A stretch of DNA of 41,340 nucleotides. Source: CAYPIE01 sp964410665 (lineage in GTDB: Bacteria > Planctomycetota > Planctomycetia > Gemmatales > Gemmataceae). This document shows, piece after piece, positions 30,951-39,012 of this stretch. Each line of letters begins with the position of its first letter. Position 1 is the stretch's first letter. A model generated the notes under the pieces. That model saw only the letters and a list, made by a program, of their open reading frames with translations, was not told the DNA's origin and ran no database searches. The translations under genes and the position numbers were made by a program. The stretch covers positions 1 through 41,340 of the forward strand of contig CAYPIE010000052.1 of assembly GCA_964410665.1 (NCBI GenBank), read 5' to 3'.

Positions 30951-32128
30951 GAGTGCGGGCCAAATTCCAGTCCAAGAATGGTAAAGTCATCCGTCATCTG
31001 TTGTTGGTCGAATAGATCTTGGGCAAGATGATCGAGACAACTTTGGATCGGCAATTCGGCATAAACCGCGGCAGTGGACAGGATACGTTCGCTGCCTTCG
31101 GCGGAATGAGCATCGCACGCGCCGTCGGAGTACAGAAGCAACTTGTCACCAACGCGCAGCTGGCCCTTGTAACCGGAATAAGGACCTTGCTGAATACCTA
31201 GAAACGAACCACTGGCCGACCAGATGGTTGGCGCTGCGTTGGTGGGCAGATGGATGGGCAGGGGCTGGCCTGCGCGAGCAAAAACAACCTCCCCGTCGCG
31301 GAGGTTGATCTGGGCAAACAGCATCGACATGAAAATGGGCTCTTCACGTTCCAGCGAGCACAGCTCTCCGTGCAAATGCTGCAGCACTTCCTCAGGTGGA
31401 ATTAAGCGGTACGAGCGGCCGACGATTTCTTTGGTCACCAGGCTGGTCAGCAGCAAAATAGTCAGCAAGTTACTGGCCGTGATGCCTCGATTCATCGAAT
31501 CCCCGAGAAAAAACGCGGCATGGTCTTCGTCCAAGCGGATCACATTAAAAAAGTCGCCACCGCGTGTCCGGGGACGATGTGAGAGACCGAAACGAACACC
31601 TGGCATTTCTGGCAAGGAAACTGGGAGAAAGCGTTTGTGGATACGGTGTGCGAGTTCTGCCTCTTCTTCGATCTGTTCATAGACCTGTTGGAGCCGCAGG
31701 TTCAGCTCCCGACTTTCATTGGCACGAAATTGTAAGCGTTCCTGGCTTTGGCGGATCCGTTCGAATGCTTGCAGTTGGGCCAGAAAAACTTGTGCATTGA
31801 GATCGCCAGCCAGAACCAGATCCGCTCCTGCGTCGAGGAACTCTGCGGTGTGCGCATCATCTTCCGATCCCACCAGAACGATCAGAGGCACAAAGGATTC
31901 CGCCAGGCTCACCCGCAGCGAGTGTAATCGTTCCAGGATACGCGAGCGCGAGGGGAGATCCACCAACAACAAGATCGCCCGTGTAGAGCGAAGGGCGAGA
32001 GCATCAAGAAGTGTGTCTTTGTCGCCAAAGACATCCAGGTTGGCGTCTTCAAGCGTTTTCTGGACACGTTCAGCGAGCGACGCCTCGCCCAAAAGCAGAA
32101 CCCGTGATTTCCCCGATTCTCGGTGCAT
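30947..32128 (-). CDS. PP2C/SpoIIE-type phosphatase with degenerate receiver domain
   Basis: SpoIIE-type phosphatases dephosphorylate anti-anti-sigma or similar proteins. Residues 8-122 look like a receiver fold. Asp57 stands where the phosphorylated Asp would be (ILLLVDLPS), but the conserved Lys is missing (VLAGDL), so phosphorylation is doubtful. A coiled coil (125-165) follows, then the PP2C domain: IHKRFLPVSLPEMPGV, RGGDFFNVI (190-195; usual GGDFFD), FLGDSMNRG (usual GDVxGHG), LLLYSDGACDA and QQMTDDFTIL. Several metal-binding Asp residues remain, with Asn in place of Asp195. It is coupled by a 4-base overlap to the next gene, a glycosidase-like protein. Confidence 0.87.
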   Translation of the reverse strand: MHRESGKSRVLLLGEASLAERVQKTLEDANLDVFGDKDTLLDALALRSTRAILLLVDLPSRSRILERLHSLRVSLAESFVPLIVLVGSEDDAHTAEFLDAGADLVLAGDLNAQVFLAQLQAFERIRQSQERLQFRANESRELNLRLQQVYEQIEEEAELAHRIHKRFLPVSLPEMPGVRFGLSHRPRTRGGDFFNVIRLDEDHAAFFLGDSMNRGITASNLLTILLLTSLVTKEIVGRSYRLIPPEEVLQHLHGELCSLEREEPIFMSMLFAQINLRDGEVVFARAGQPLPIHLPTNAAPTIWSASGSFLGIQQGPYSGYKGQLRVGDKLLLYSDGACDAHSAEGSERILSTAAVYAELPIQSCLDHLAQDLFDQQQMTDDFTILGLEFGPHS

Positions 32129-32307
32129 GCGATCTTTGGCTCCACGAACCAGAAACCTTCACGATCCGTCCACCATACCGCAAAGGGACTAGGTCGGATA
32201 TCCTTTTCCCCGATACAATCAGTTCCTTGACCGACATGCGCCGGTCTATTTATAATTTTGCTTAATCTGCTTTTCTCCACCGCCCACGCACAACCAGTGA
32301 GGTCGCT

Positions 32308-32712
32308 GTGCAAGTCGAAATGAAGCTGCGTCGCATCATCATCACGGAGATGAACGAGTCGCAGGTGATTGTCCTGCGCGAAGTGGACGGTGAGCATCGC
32401 AGTTTTCCGATCGTGATCGGTATCTTTGAGGCCACCAGTATCGAGCGTCGGGTCAAAGGCATGAGCTCTTCACGACCCTTGACGCACGATCTCGTCGTTT
32501 CCGCGGTGGAGCGGCTTGGCGGCGAGATTCGCGACATCGTCATCAGCGACTTACGCGATCACACATATTATGCGAAACTCCGCGTTCAGAGTGACGGAGA
32601 ACTGGTGGAGATCGATTGCCGCCCCTCCGATGCCGTGGCGATCGCCGTCACTGCACGCGTGCCCATCTATGTCTCCGAAGAAGTGCTCGAAGATGCTTTA
32701 GCCGATGATTAA
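32308..32712 (+). CDS. BFN-domain (bifunctional nuclease, DUF151) protein
   Basis: The 134-residue protein is a single BFN domain: VILREVDGEHRSFPIVIGIF-like start, then EATSIERRVKG, RPLTHDLVVSAVERLGGEI, VISDLRDHTYYAKLRV and IDCRPSDAVAIAVTARVPIYV. In plants and Thermotoga this domain has been linked to nuclease activity and stress; here that is only family knowledge. GTG 32308 has GAGG five bases upstream; ATG 32320 is an alternative. It lies divergent from the PP2C gene across about 180 bases and precedes the oxygenase gene by 15 bases, probably co-transcribed. Confidence 0.9.
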   Translation: MQVEMKLRRIIITEMNESQVIVLREVDGEHRSFPIVIGIFEATSIERRVKGMSSSRPLTHDLVVSAVERLGGEIRDIVISDLRDHTYYAKLRVQSDGELVEIDCRPSDAVAIAVTARVPIYVSEEVLEDALADD

Positions 32713-32727
32713 GGGTACGGCCATCCG

Positions 32728-33336
32728 ATGTCCGGCTATCGCGAGGACTGGTTTCCGACCTCGATCTGGGTGTTCGATCACCCAGACCCGATCCCGCTTA
32801 ACGAGCAACTTTTCACATTCATACTCGCCGAGCGGCAACGCGACCCGCAGGGGATACAACAACGTTCGCATACGCTGGGTTGGCATAGCCGAGACAACCT
32901 ACACCTCGAGGCTGTATTTGCTCCGCTACAGGACTTTATCGAGCAATCTGTCGCCCAGGTCGTTGCATTCGCCAAATGGGACTTGACCCGATTGACCCCG
33001 ACCATTGCCACGTGCTGGGCCATGGTCAACGGGAAGTTTGCAGGAAACACGGTGCACATGCATCCCCACTCTTTCTTAAGTGGGGTTTACTATGTCCAGG
33101 CCGCGGCCAACGCTGGGAATGTCTTCTTTCTTGATCCACGCCTGGCCCATGTCATGACCATGCCGCCGGTCACCGCCCACCATCCATGGAACTATCAACG
33201 CGTGATATACAAACCCCAACCAGGCCGGCTGTTGATCTTCCCAGCCTGGCTGGAGCATGGGGTTGAGCCAAACGGTTCCGATTCGGAACGGATGAGCATC
33301 AGCTTCAATATTGGTGCCCGCTGGCAGAAGGCCTAA
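32728..33336 (+). CDS. 2OG-Fe(II) oxygenase (TIGR02466-like)
   Basis: The 202-residue protein matches the putative 2OG-Fe(II) oxygenase family with VHMHPHSFLSGVYYVQ (His112/His114 candidates for iron) and FPAWLEHGVEPN (His177), then DSERMSISFN (Arg188, a 2-oxoglutarate contact in this fold). An unusual point is that the first motif is HxHPHS rather than plain HxD. The substrate is unknown; members occur near many kinds of genes. The start at 32728 follows the BFN gene by 15 bases. It is probably cytoplasmic since no signal peptide is seen. Confidence 0.88.
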   Translation: MSGYREDWFPTSIWVFDHPDPIPLNEQLFTFILAERQRDPQGIQQRSHTLGWHSRDNLHLEAVFAPLQDFIEQSVAQVVAFAKWDLTRLTPTIATCWAMVNGKFAGNTVHMHPHSFLSGVYYVQAAANAGNVFFLDPRLAHVMTMPPVTAHHPWNYQRVIYKPQPGRLLIFPAWLEHGVEPNGSDSERMSISFNIGARWQKA

Positions 33337-33343
33337 GCCTCAC

Positions 33344-34039
33344 TTAATCGTCACTTCCGCCAAAGAGCCCGGCTCGGAACAGAAAGTAGAGCAAGGTCAG
33401 GATCGCTGTCAGCGTCGCAGCAACGTACGTCCAAGCCGCGGCATTGAGTACGCGGGCCACTTCCTTTTCCTCCGACCGCGAAATCAGCCCAGCCTCAAGC
33501 AGCTTCCGCCTGGCCCGAGCGCTGGCGTCAAACTCCACCGGAAGATTGACAACCTGAAAAACCACCGTGGTGGCAAACGCAGCAATGCCCAAATAGAGCA
33601 GCCCCGACATTTGTAACAGGAAGCCGCCGATGAGCAGTATCCAGGCAATCCCGCTCCCAAAACCTGCGAGCGGGACAATCGCGTTGCGGAGCTGCATGAG
33701 GCTATAGCCTCGCGCATCCTGCAGAGCGTGACCTGCCTCGTGAGCGGCGACGCCTAAGGCAGCCAGAGAGTTACTCTGAAACACCGCAGGACTTAGGCGG
33801 AGCACCTTCTCCGTCGGAGAATAATGATCGGAGAGAAATCCCTCCACCGGCTCCACCCGGACGTCCGCAATCCCTTCACGACGCATCAGAAGTTCGGCGG
33901 TCTGCGCCCCGGTGTAGCCGCTCGCCGCCCGAATTTGGCTCGCCTCCTGGAAAGTGCTCTGCACCTTCCAGGAGGCCCACGCAGCCAGGAGCATTCCCGG
34001 GGCAAGGAACAAAAAATAAACTGGGTCAAAAAACATCAT
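33344..34039 (-). CDS. YugP-type membrane zinc metallopeptidase
   Basis: The 231-residue protein has an N-terminal membrane helix (FLFLAPGMLLAAWASW), the zinc motif VAAHEAGHAL at 98-106, and three further membrane helices, including GSGIAWILLIGGFLL and YLGIAAFATTVVFQVVNLPVEFDAS. This is the neutral zinc metallopeptidase family typified by B. subtilis YugP. The sequence EGFLSDHYSPTEKVLRLSP before the motif is typical. Its 3' end faces the oxygenase gene 7 bases away, tail to tail. Natural substrate unknown. Confidence 0.92.
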   Translation of the reverse strand: MMFFDPVYFLFLAPGMLLAAWASWKVQSTFQEASQIRAASGYTGAQTAELLMRREGIADVRVEPVEGFLSDHYSPTEKVLRLSPAVFQSNSLAALGVAAHEAGHALQDARGYSLMQLRNAIVPLAGFGSGIAWILLIGGFLLQMSGLLYLGIAAFATTVVFQVVNLPVEFDASARARRKLLEAGLISRSEEKEVARVLNAAAWTYVAATLTAILTLLYFLFRAGLFGGSDD

Positions 34040-34155
34040 TGCCTAATATCCTCAAAATACGCCGTTGATCCGCCGGCGCATCACAGTTTGCACTCCTATT
34101 CGCCAAGCGTCTCCAAATCTTGTCACCTGAGTCATTATACGCTCTCAGCAACCAA

Positions 34156-35541
34156 CTATTTCGACGAAGCAAGCAACCAGTCCAACAACTCGAACTTATA
34201 AAGCAAAATTAGAACGATCAGGACGGGTGAGATAAAGCGTAGGGTGAACAGCCAGCACCGGGACAGTGGACTCGCTCCGCTATCCCGACCAGTGAAGCCC
34301 TGATCGCGGGGATCTGCCTTGACCATCCAGCCGACAATGATCGCCACTAACATTCCACCCAAGGGAAGCAGATAGAGCGAGACAATGCTATCGAGCTGAT
34401 TGAGGAAGTCTAAACTGACCGCGCAGCCCATGCCCAGTCCCCAGATGGCCAAGCCGAATAGGGCCGCGGCCAGGCGTCGAGAAAGATTGAATTCTTCTAT
34501 CAGAAAGGAAACCGGGACTTCCAACAGGGAGATGGAGGAAGACCAGGCCGCAAACACCACCAGGGCGAAGAAGAAGATGGACAGGACACTTCCGGCCGGC
34601 AATTCAGCAAACAAATTTGGCAAGGTAACAAACAACAGGCCAAGGCCTTGATCGGGTTTTTGTCCAGCGCTAAACAGAATCGAAAAAATGACCATCCCAC
34701 CCAAGAGGGCAATTCCGGTATCCACAAACGAGACGGCCACGCCGTCGCGCACCACTGTGCCTCGCTGCTTCATATAGGAGCCATAAATCACCATGGTTCC
34801 CATGCCGATTGACAAACTAAAAAAAGCTTGTCCAAGTGCGTCTAGAAAAGCTTTTGGCGAAAGCCGGCTAAAGTCGGGTGTAAATAGAAAGGAAACCGCT
34901 TGATTCAGCCAACCTTCATATGCAACATAGCCAAGCAATCCAATGAGAAACAGAATTAGCATGGGCATCAGTAGGTTACACAGCCGCTCGATTCCATTCT
35001 GGACGCCCCCGGCGACCACCAAAGTGGTCAACAGCATAAAGACGGAATGCCAAACGATATTGAGCTGTAGATTCTTTTGAAAGCCTTCAAAGGCTTCCTT
35101 CGACAAGGCAATCTCCACACCGGGAAAGCCGATCGAGCCAAACAAGTAATGCAGGGTCCAGCCACCCAATACCGAGTAAAAGGCCAGAAACATACAGCAG
35201 GTGATCACCGCGAGGAGGCCGGTGGAGATGCTCATAATGGTGCTGGCAATGCCACAATGGCTGGTAAGATTGCGAATGGCCCCCATAATGCCACTTTTTC
35301 CCTGCTGTCCCAGGATCAGCTCCGAGAACATCAGGGGCAGGCCTACCAGCAAGACCGCGGCGATATAGACCAGGACAAAGGCTCCGCCGCCATATTCGCC
35401 GGTAATGTAGGGAAAACGAATGAGATTCCCTAATCCGACGGCACTTCCCGCCGCCGCCATGATAAAGCCGATTTTGGTGCCAAAGCCTCTTCTGCCTCCT
35501 GTCTTGGCTCCGCCGGCATTCGTTCCCGCATCACTCATCAC
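34156..35541 (-). CDS. Sodium-dependent transporter, NSS (SLC6/LeuT) family
   Basis: NSS proteins import amino acids or amines with sodium. The 461-residue protein begins the transporter core with FIMAAAGSAVGLGNLIRFPY, the unwound helix 1 that forms sodium and substrate sites. It continues with GGGAFVLVYIAAVLLVGLPL, FYSVLGGWTLHYLF, QAFFSLSIGMGTMVIYGSYM and SSISLLEVPVSFLIEEF. About 11 membrane helices are present, as in many bacterial members of this family. The substrate is not evident. It is a single gene between the metallopeptidase and the ATPase, all on the minus strand. Confidence 0.93.
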   Translation of the reverse strand: MMSDAGTNAGGAKTGGRRGFGTKIGFIMAAAGSAVGLGNLIRFPYITGEYGGGAFVLVYIAAVLLVGLPLMFSELILGQQGKSGIMGAIRNLTSHCGIASTIMSISTGLLAVITCCMFLAFYSVLGGWTLHYLFGSIGFPGVEIALSKEAFEGFQKNLQLNIVWHSVFMLLTTLVVAGGVQNGIERLCNLLMPMLILFLIGLLGYVAYEGWLNQAVSFLFTPDFSRLSPKAFLDALGQAFFSLSIGMGTMVIYGSYMKQRGTVVRDGVAVSFVDTGIALLGGMVIFSILFSAGQKPDQGLGLLFVTLPNLFAELPAGSVLSIFFFALVVFAAWSSSISLLEVPVSFLIEEFNLSRRLAAALFGLAIWGLGMGCAVSLDFLNQLDSIVSLYLLPLGGMLVAIIVGWMVKADPRDQGFTGRDSGASPLSRCWLFTLRFISPVLIVLILLYKFELLDWLLASSK

Positions 35542-35740
35542 ACCAGCAACCTTTCCAGGACCACACCCGGCCCCGCTGAGGAGTCAAATCATGTTTTCAG
35601 GTCATCGAGGATTGGGCGATTGGCCACTCCCCGAAACCATTCTCAGGGTGCGTGGAAGAGAGTCGACGGAAGAGGCTTCCACACAAGAAGATTTTGACCT
35701 AGGCTACCCGCCCAGACGATGACTGGCAAGATGCGCACCG

Positions 35741-36484
35741 CTAGCGAGGACGAAGCCGATACGGCACTTCCAAACCGTGCTGCTCCATCAGGTTGTCATC
35801 ACCGAGGATCACCTCACTGGCACCATCCGCAATCAATTCACCGGCATCCAACAACAAGACGCGCGGACACGTATCGAGCACCAATTCCAAATCATGCGTT
35901 GCAATGCACTTCGTACCCGGTAAAGTCTGGATCAACTGAATCAACTCGCGTCGTCCGCGTGGATCGAGAAACATCGATGGCTCATCCAGCAACACGACCT
36001 CCGGGCGCATCGCTAACACACCGGCCAGGGCTGCCCGCCGTTTGCTTCCACCCGAGAGGTGAAAGACCACTCGGTCTTCTTGCCCAGTAAGGCCCACTTG
36101 CTGCAAAGCCTCGGCCACTCGCGTGCGGACTTCCTCCTCGCTCAAACCTAAGTTTAATGGCCCGAAGGCCACATCATCCAACACCGTGGGATTGAACAGC
36201 TGGTCATCGCTGTTTTGGAAGACGATCCCTACGTGGCTCGGTAAGACTTTCCGCTGTTTGGGATCTTTCGGATCGAGCCCAACCACGCGGATACGACCCC
36301 CCTGACCACGCAGCACTCCACACAAGCATAAAAAAAGCGTTGTCTTCCCAGCCCCATTCGGCCCAACTATCGCCACATGCTCCCCAGCTGCTACCTGAAA
36401 ACTGATCTCGGAAAGCGCTTTGCGTCCATCCGGATACTGGTGCAACAGGTTCTCGACCACAATGACAGGCTCGGCCTCGGACAA
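35741..36484 (-). CDS. CbiO/EcfA-type ABC transporter ATP-binding protein
   Basis: The protein has Walker A IVGPNGAGKTTLF, a Q-loop in GIVFQNSDDQLFNPTV, signature HLSGGSKRRAALAGVL, Walker B VVLLDEPSMFLDP and the switch His in CIATHDLELVL. The QNSDDQLFNPTVLDDVAFGP stretch is typical of ECF/cobalt-type ATPases. The frame is open to 36652, but those first 56 residues look non-coding. TTG 36484 (reading MSEAEPVIVVENL) has GGAG seven bases upstream. No CbiM/CbiQ-like membrane gene is next to it, so it is an orphan here; nickel, cobalt or a vitamin are all possible cargoes. Confidence 0.87.
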   Translation of the reverse strand: MSEAEPVIVVENLLHQYPDGRKALSEISFQVAAGEHVAIVGPNGAGKTTLFLCLCGVLRGQGGRIRVVGLDPKDPKQRKVLPSHVGIVFQNSDDQLFNPTVLDDVAFGPLNLGLSEEEVRTRVAEALQQVGLTGQEDRVVFHLSGGSKRRAALAGVLAMRPEVVLLDEPSMFLDPRGRRELIQLIQTLPGTKCIATHDLELVLDTCPRVLLLDAGELIADGASEVILGDDNLMEQHGLEVPYRLRPR

Positions 36485-37175
36485 ACGATTCACTCCAACG
36501 GCTTGTTGCTCTGGCTTGCCCTCGAACGTCCGGGGACTGCAAGGGACCGCGAGAATTGAAGAACGATCTCTTTGTAAAGGACTTCTTGCAGCTGCGATGC
36601 CTTCATTCTCCAAGCTCGAAGCTCGTCTTTTCGGCCAGACATCGCCGCGCATGGTCCCGTTTTACCCCGGAAAATTCCGCTTTTTTCCCAGAATCGTTCG
36701 TGAAGACAAGTGCCCTCTCCTACTGTGACCAAAACCCGTCGTGACGGAATCCCCCTATAGATATATATCTGGGGCCCGTTGGTAAAAACGCCGGTTTTTT
36801 GCACTCACCTCATCTCCTGAGGCATAGCCGAGTCGTCCGGCGTCTTTGGCGGACGTCCTTCCCGAACCGGGTACTGTCAAGCCTGCCTTTTCCGAGCAAC
36901 GGGTGTATGTCCGGATGTGCGTTGAACAGTTGTCTGCACAGGAGCTCGCATTCACCATGGCGGGCAACCCCAGTTGCATTTGCGCGGCACAGCGAAGATC
37001 TCCTGCCTGACTTCCTCGGTGTGTCAGGCGGAAGTCCGCGCAACGCAGGACCGGCTCACACCCGCCGCTCGGAAAGCGGACCTACCCTAGACCCCGGGTT
37101 CTCTGCATGCGCTTCGAAGACCCTGGGCGGACCACCCGGGCACCTCTTCGATGGGGGTGCTCGACCAGGGCGCTA
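36485..37175. other. Large non-coding interval between ATPase and arylsulfatase genes
   Basis: No gene with a ribosome site or family resemblance is seen on either strand. The stretch is internally varied: a short palindrome at 36751-36774, and from about 36985 a GC-rich segment with complementary runs (GCGGAAGTCCGC; CCGCTCGGAAAGCGGAC) that may fold. A structured RNA is possible but I cannot name one. Confidence 0.4.
36751..36774. repeat. Palindrome with AT-rich core
   Basis: AGATATATATCT (36759-36770) is a perfect 12-base palindrome flanked by CCCC(C) on the left and GGGG on the right. It lies in a gene-free interval, upstream of the ATPase gene on the minus strand. Without a T-run it is not a standard terminator; a protein-binding site is possible. 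Confidence 0.45.
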
Positions 37176-38840
37176 CTAGCGTTTGTTCGGTTTCGGATCA
37201 TATGGCCAGGGTTTGGCTTTGGCTTGAATCGCCCATTCTTCCCAGCGTTGGGCCATGGCCTGAACGCGATCGGGCTCGCGTTGTGCCAGATCATGGAGCT
37301 CACTGCGATCCGCTTGCAAATCGTAAAGTTCCCATTTGCCGCGCGGGCCCTTGGCCACTAGCTTCCACTTGCCCATCCGAATCGCACGGTTCCCCTCGTG
37401 CTCCCAAAACAGGGGCGCAGACCGCTCCAGCTGTTCCCCGGCAAACGCCGGTTTGAGCGACACGCCTTGCATTGGGGTGATTGCCTTCCTATTCCAGGTT
37501 TTGGGATACGTTGCCCCGCTCAAGTCCACGCAGGTAGCCATCAGATCGATCAAATGGCACGGTTGCCGTTCAAACTGATTGTGTCGGTCTTTGGCAATCC
37601 CGTGTGGCCAATGAGCAATCAGGGGACTACTGATGCCACCTTCATGCACCCAGTGCTTATAGAGCCGAAACGGAGTATTCGAGGCATTCGCCCAGCTCAG
37701 GCCATAAGCAATATGCGTATCTGCCGGACCGGGCATCACCCCGCGGCCCGTACGGATCGGCAGACCGTCGCGGGTAAACTTCGGTATCATCCGCGTTTGC
37801 AGTTCATCGGCCTTCATAGGTTGCCGCTGGATCGGGACTTTGGGATCGGGCTTGATGGGCCCACGAGAACCCGATTCCTCGGCACAGCCGCCATTGTCGG
37901 CTAAGAATAAAATCAACGTATTATCAAATTTATCATTAGTCTTTAATGTTTCGATGATCCGTCCGACTCCCTGATCCATACAGTCAATCATCGCCGCATA
38001 GACTTCCATGCGGGACGTTTGCCAGTCCTTCCGCTCAGCATCTTGCCACCGAGGCGAACGTGGATCGCGGGGAGATAAGGTCCAGGATGCATCGATCAGG
38101 CCCATCTCGACCATACGCCGATAGCGCTCCTGGCGGAGTACCTCCCAACCGCGATGATATTTGCCCTGATACTTGGCAATATCCTCCGGTTTGGCATGCA
38201 TTGGCCAGTGCGGTGCGGTATAGGCGACATACATAAAAAACGGCGAATCTCCCGGATGCTCCCTGATCAGTTGACAGGCCCGATCGCTGATCGCATCCGT
38301 ATAATAAAAATCTTTGCTTGGAACAATATAGTCATCGTCTACCGTTAGCGTATACGGATCAAAATAGCTCCCCGCTCCCTGGATGGTGCCAAAAAAACGA
38401 TCAAAGCCGCGCTGCCGAGGCCAGTTGCTTTCGTCTTGGTTGTCTCGCCAGTTTCGCGTGACATGCCACTTGCCGGACATATAGGTGCCATACCCCGCCG
38501 ACTTGAGTACCTGCGCGATGGTGACACATTGGTCATTCAAGTCACCGCGGTAGCCATCGAAGCCACGGTCAGCGAGCATGTGACCCACCCCTGCTTGGTG
38601 CGGATAAAGCCCGGTCAGCAGACAGGCACGGGTCGGACAGCAGCGAGCGGTGTTATAAAACTGAGTAAAGCGGAGGCCATCCCTAGCAAGTTGGTCAAGA
38701 CTCGGGGTAGTGATCTCGCTGCCATAGCAGCCGATGTCCGAGTAGCCCATGTCATCGGCCATGATGATGATTAGGTTGGGTCGCTCCGCGGCATGCAAGA
38801 CACTGGGCAAAAGCAACACCACGCACAACAAACGATCCAT
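37176..38840 (-). CDS. Secreted arylsulfatase
   Basis: Sulfatases remove sulfate esters, in planctomycetes often from algal or mucin-like polysaccharides. Metal-binding Asp residues lie in IIIMADDMGYSDIGCYG. NTARCCPTRACLLTGLYPHQ contains the C-x-P-x-R motif whose Cys is converted to formylglycine by a maturase. Later come SGKWHVTRNW, FMYVAYTAPHWPMHA and TLILFLADNGG. Start ATG 38840 has AAAGGA seven bases upstream and gives a signal peptide (MDRLLCVVLLLPSVLHAAE); an ATG at 38864 would add eight residues. Length (554) is normal. No maturase gene is in the window. Confidence 0.95.
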   Translation of the reverse strand: MDRLLCVVLLLPSVLHAAERPNLIIIMADDMGYSDIGCYGSEITTPSLDQLARDGLRFTQFYNTARCCPTRACLLTGLYPHQAGVGHMLADRGFDGYRGDLNDQCVTIAQVLKSAGYGTYMSGKWHVTRNWRDNQDESNWPRQRGFDRFFGTIQGAGSYFDPYTLTVDDDYIVPSKDFYYTDAISDRACQLIREHPGDSPFFMYVAYTAPHWPMHAKPEDIAKYQGKYHRGWEVLRQERYRRMVEMGLIDASWTLSPRDPRSPRWQDAERKDWQTSRMEVYAAMIDCMDQGVGRIIETLKTNDKFDNTLILFLADNGGCAEESGSRGPIKPDPKVPIQRQPMKADELQTRMIPKFTRDGLPIRTGRGVMPGPADTHIAYGLSWANASNTPFRLYKHWVHEGGISSPLIAHWPHGIAKDRHNQFERQPCHLIDLMATCVDLSGATYPKTWNRKAITPMQGVSLKPAFAGEQLERSAPLFWEHEGNRAIRMGKWKLVAKGPRGKWELYDLQADRSELHDLAQREPDRVQAMAQRWEEWAIQAKAKPWPYDPKPNKR

Positions 38841-39012
38841 GCCAGGTCCTTTCCCATAGAACACGTAATGGGTATGCTAGGGCGGTTTGCTATGATCGAC
38901 GCTCCTGAGCGTTGGGTCAATCCCCCAACCCGCTGGGACTTCGCGGTGTCGCGTAGCAAAACTGGCTTACCAGGACGAGTGCTTCTCCCGAGCTGACAAC
39001 GGACGCCATTGC

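Noticed and set aside
35420..35722. Plus-strand frames overlapping the NSS transporter start
   Set aside because: They are antisense shadows of the transporter gene and its leader.
36810..37043. Basic 77-residue minus-strand frame upstream of the ATPase gene
   Set aside because: No ribosome site or family features; composition typical of GC-rich non-coding DNA.
36985..37100. Possible signal-recognition-particle RNA because of GTCAGGCGGAAGTCC
   Set aside because: The conserved GGAAGCAG tetraloop motif and the expected stem are absent.
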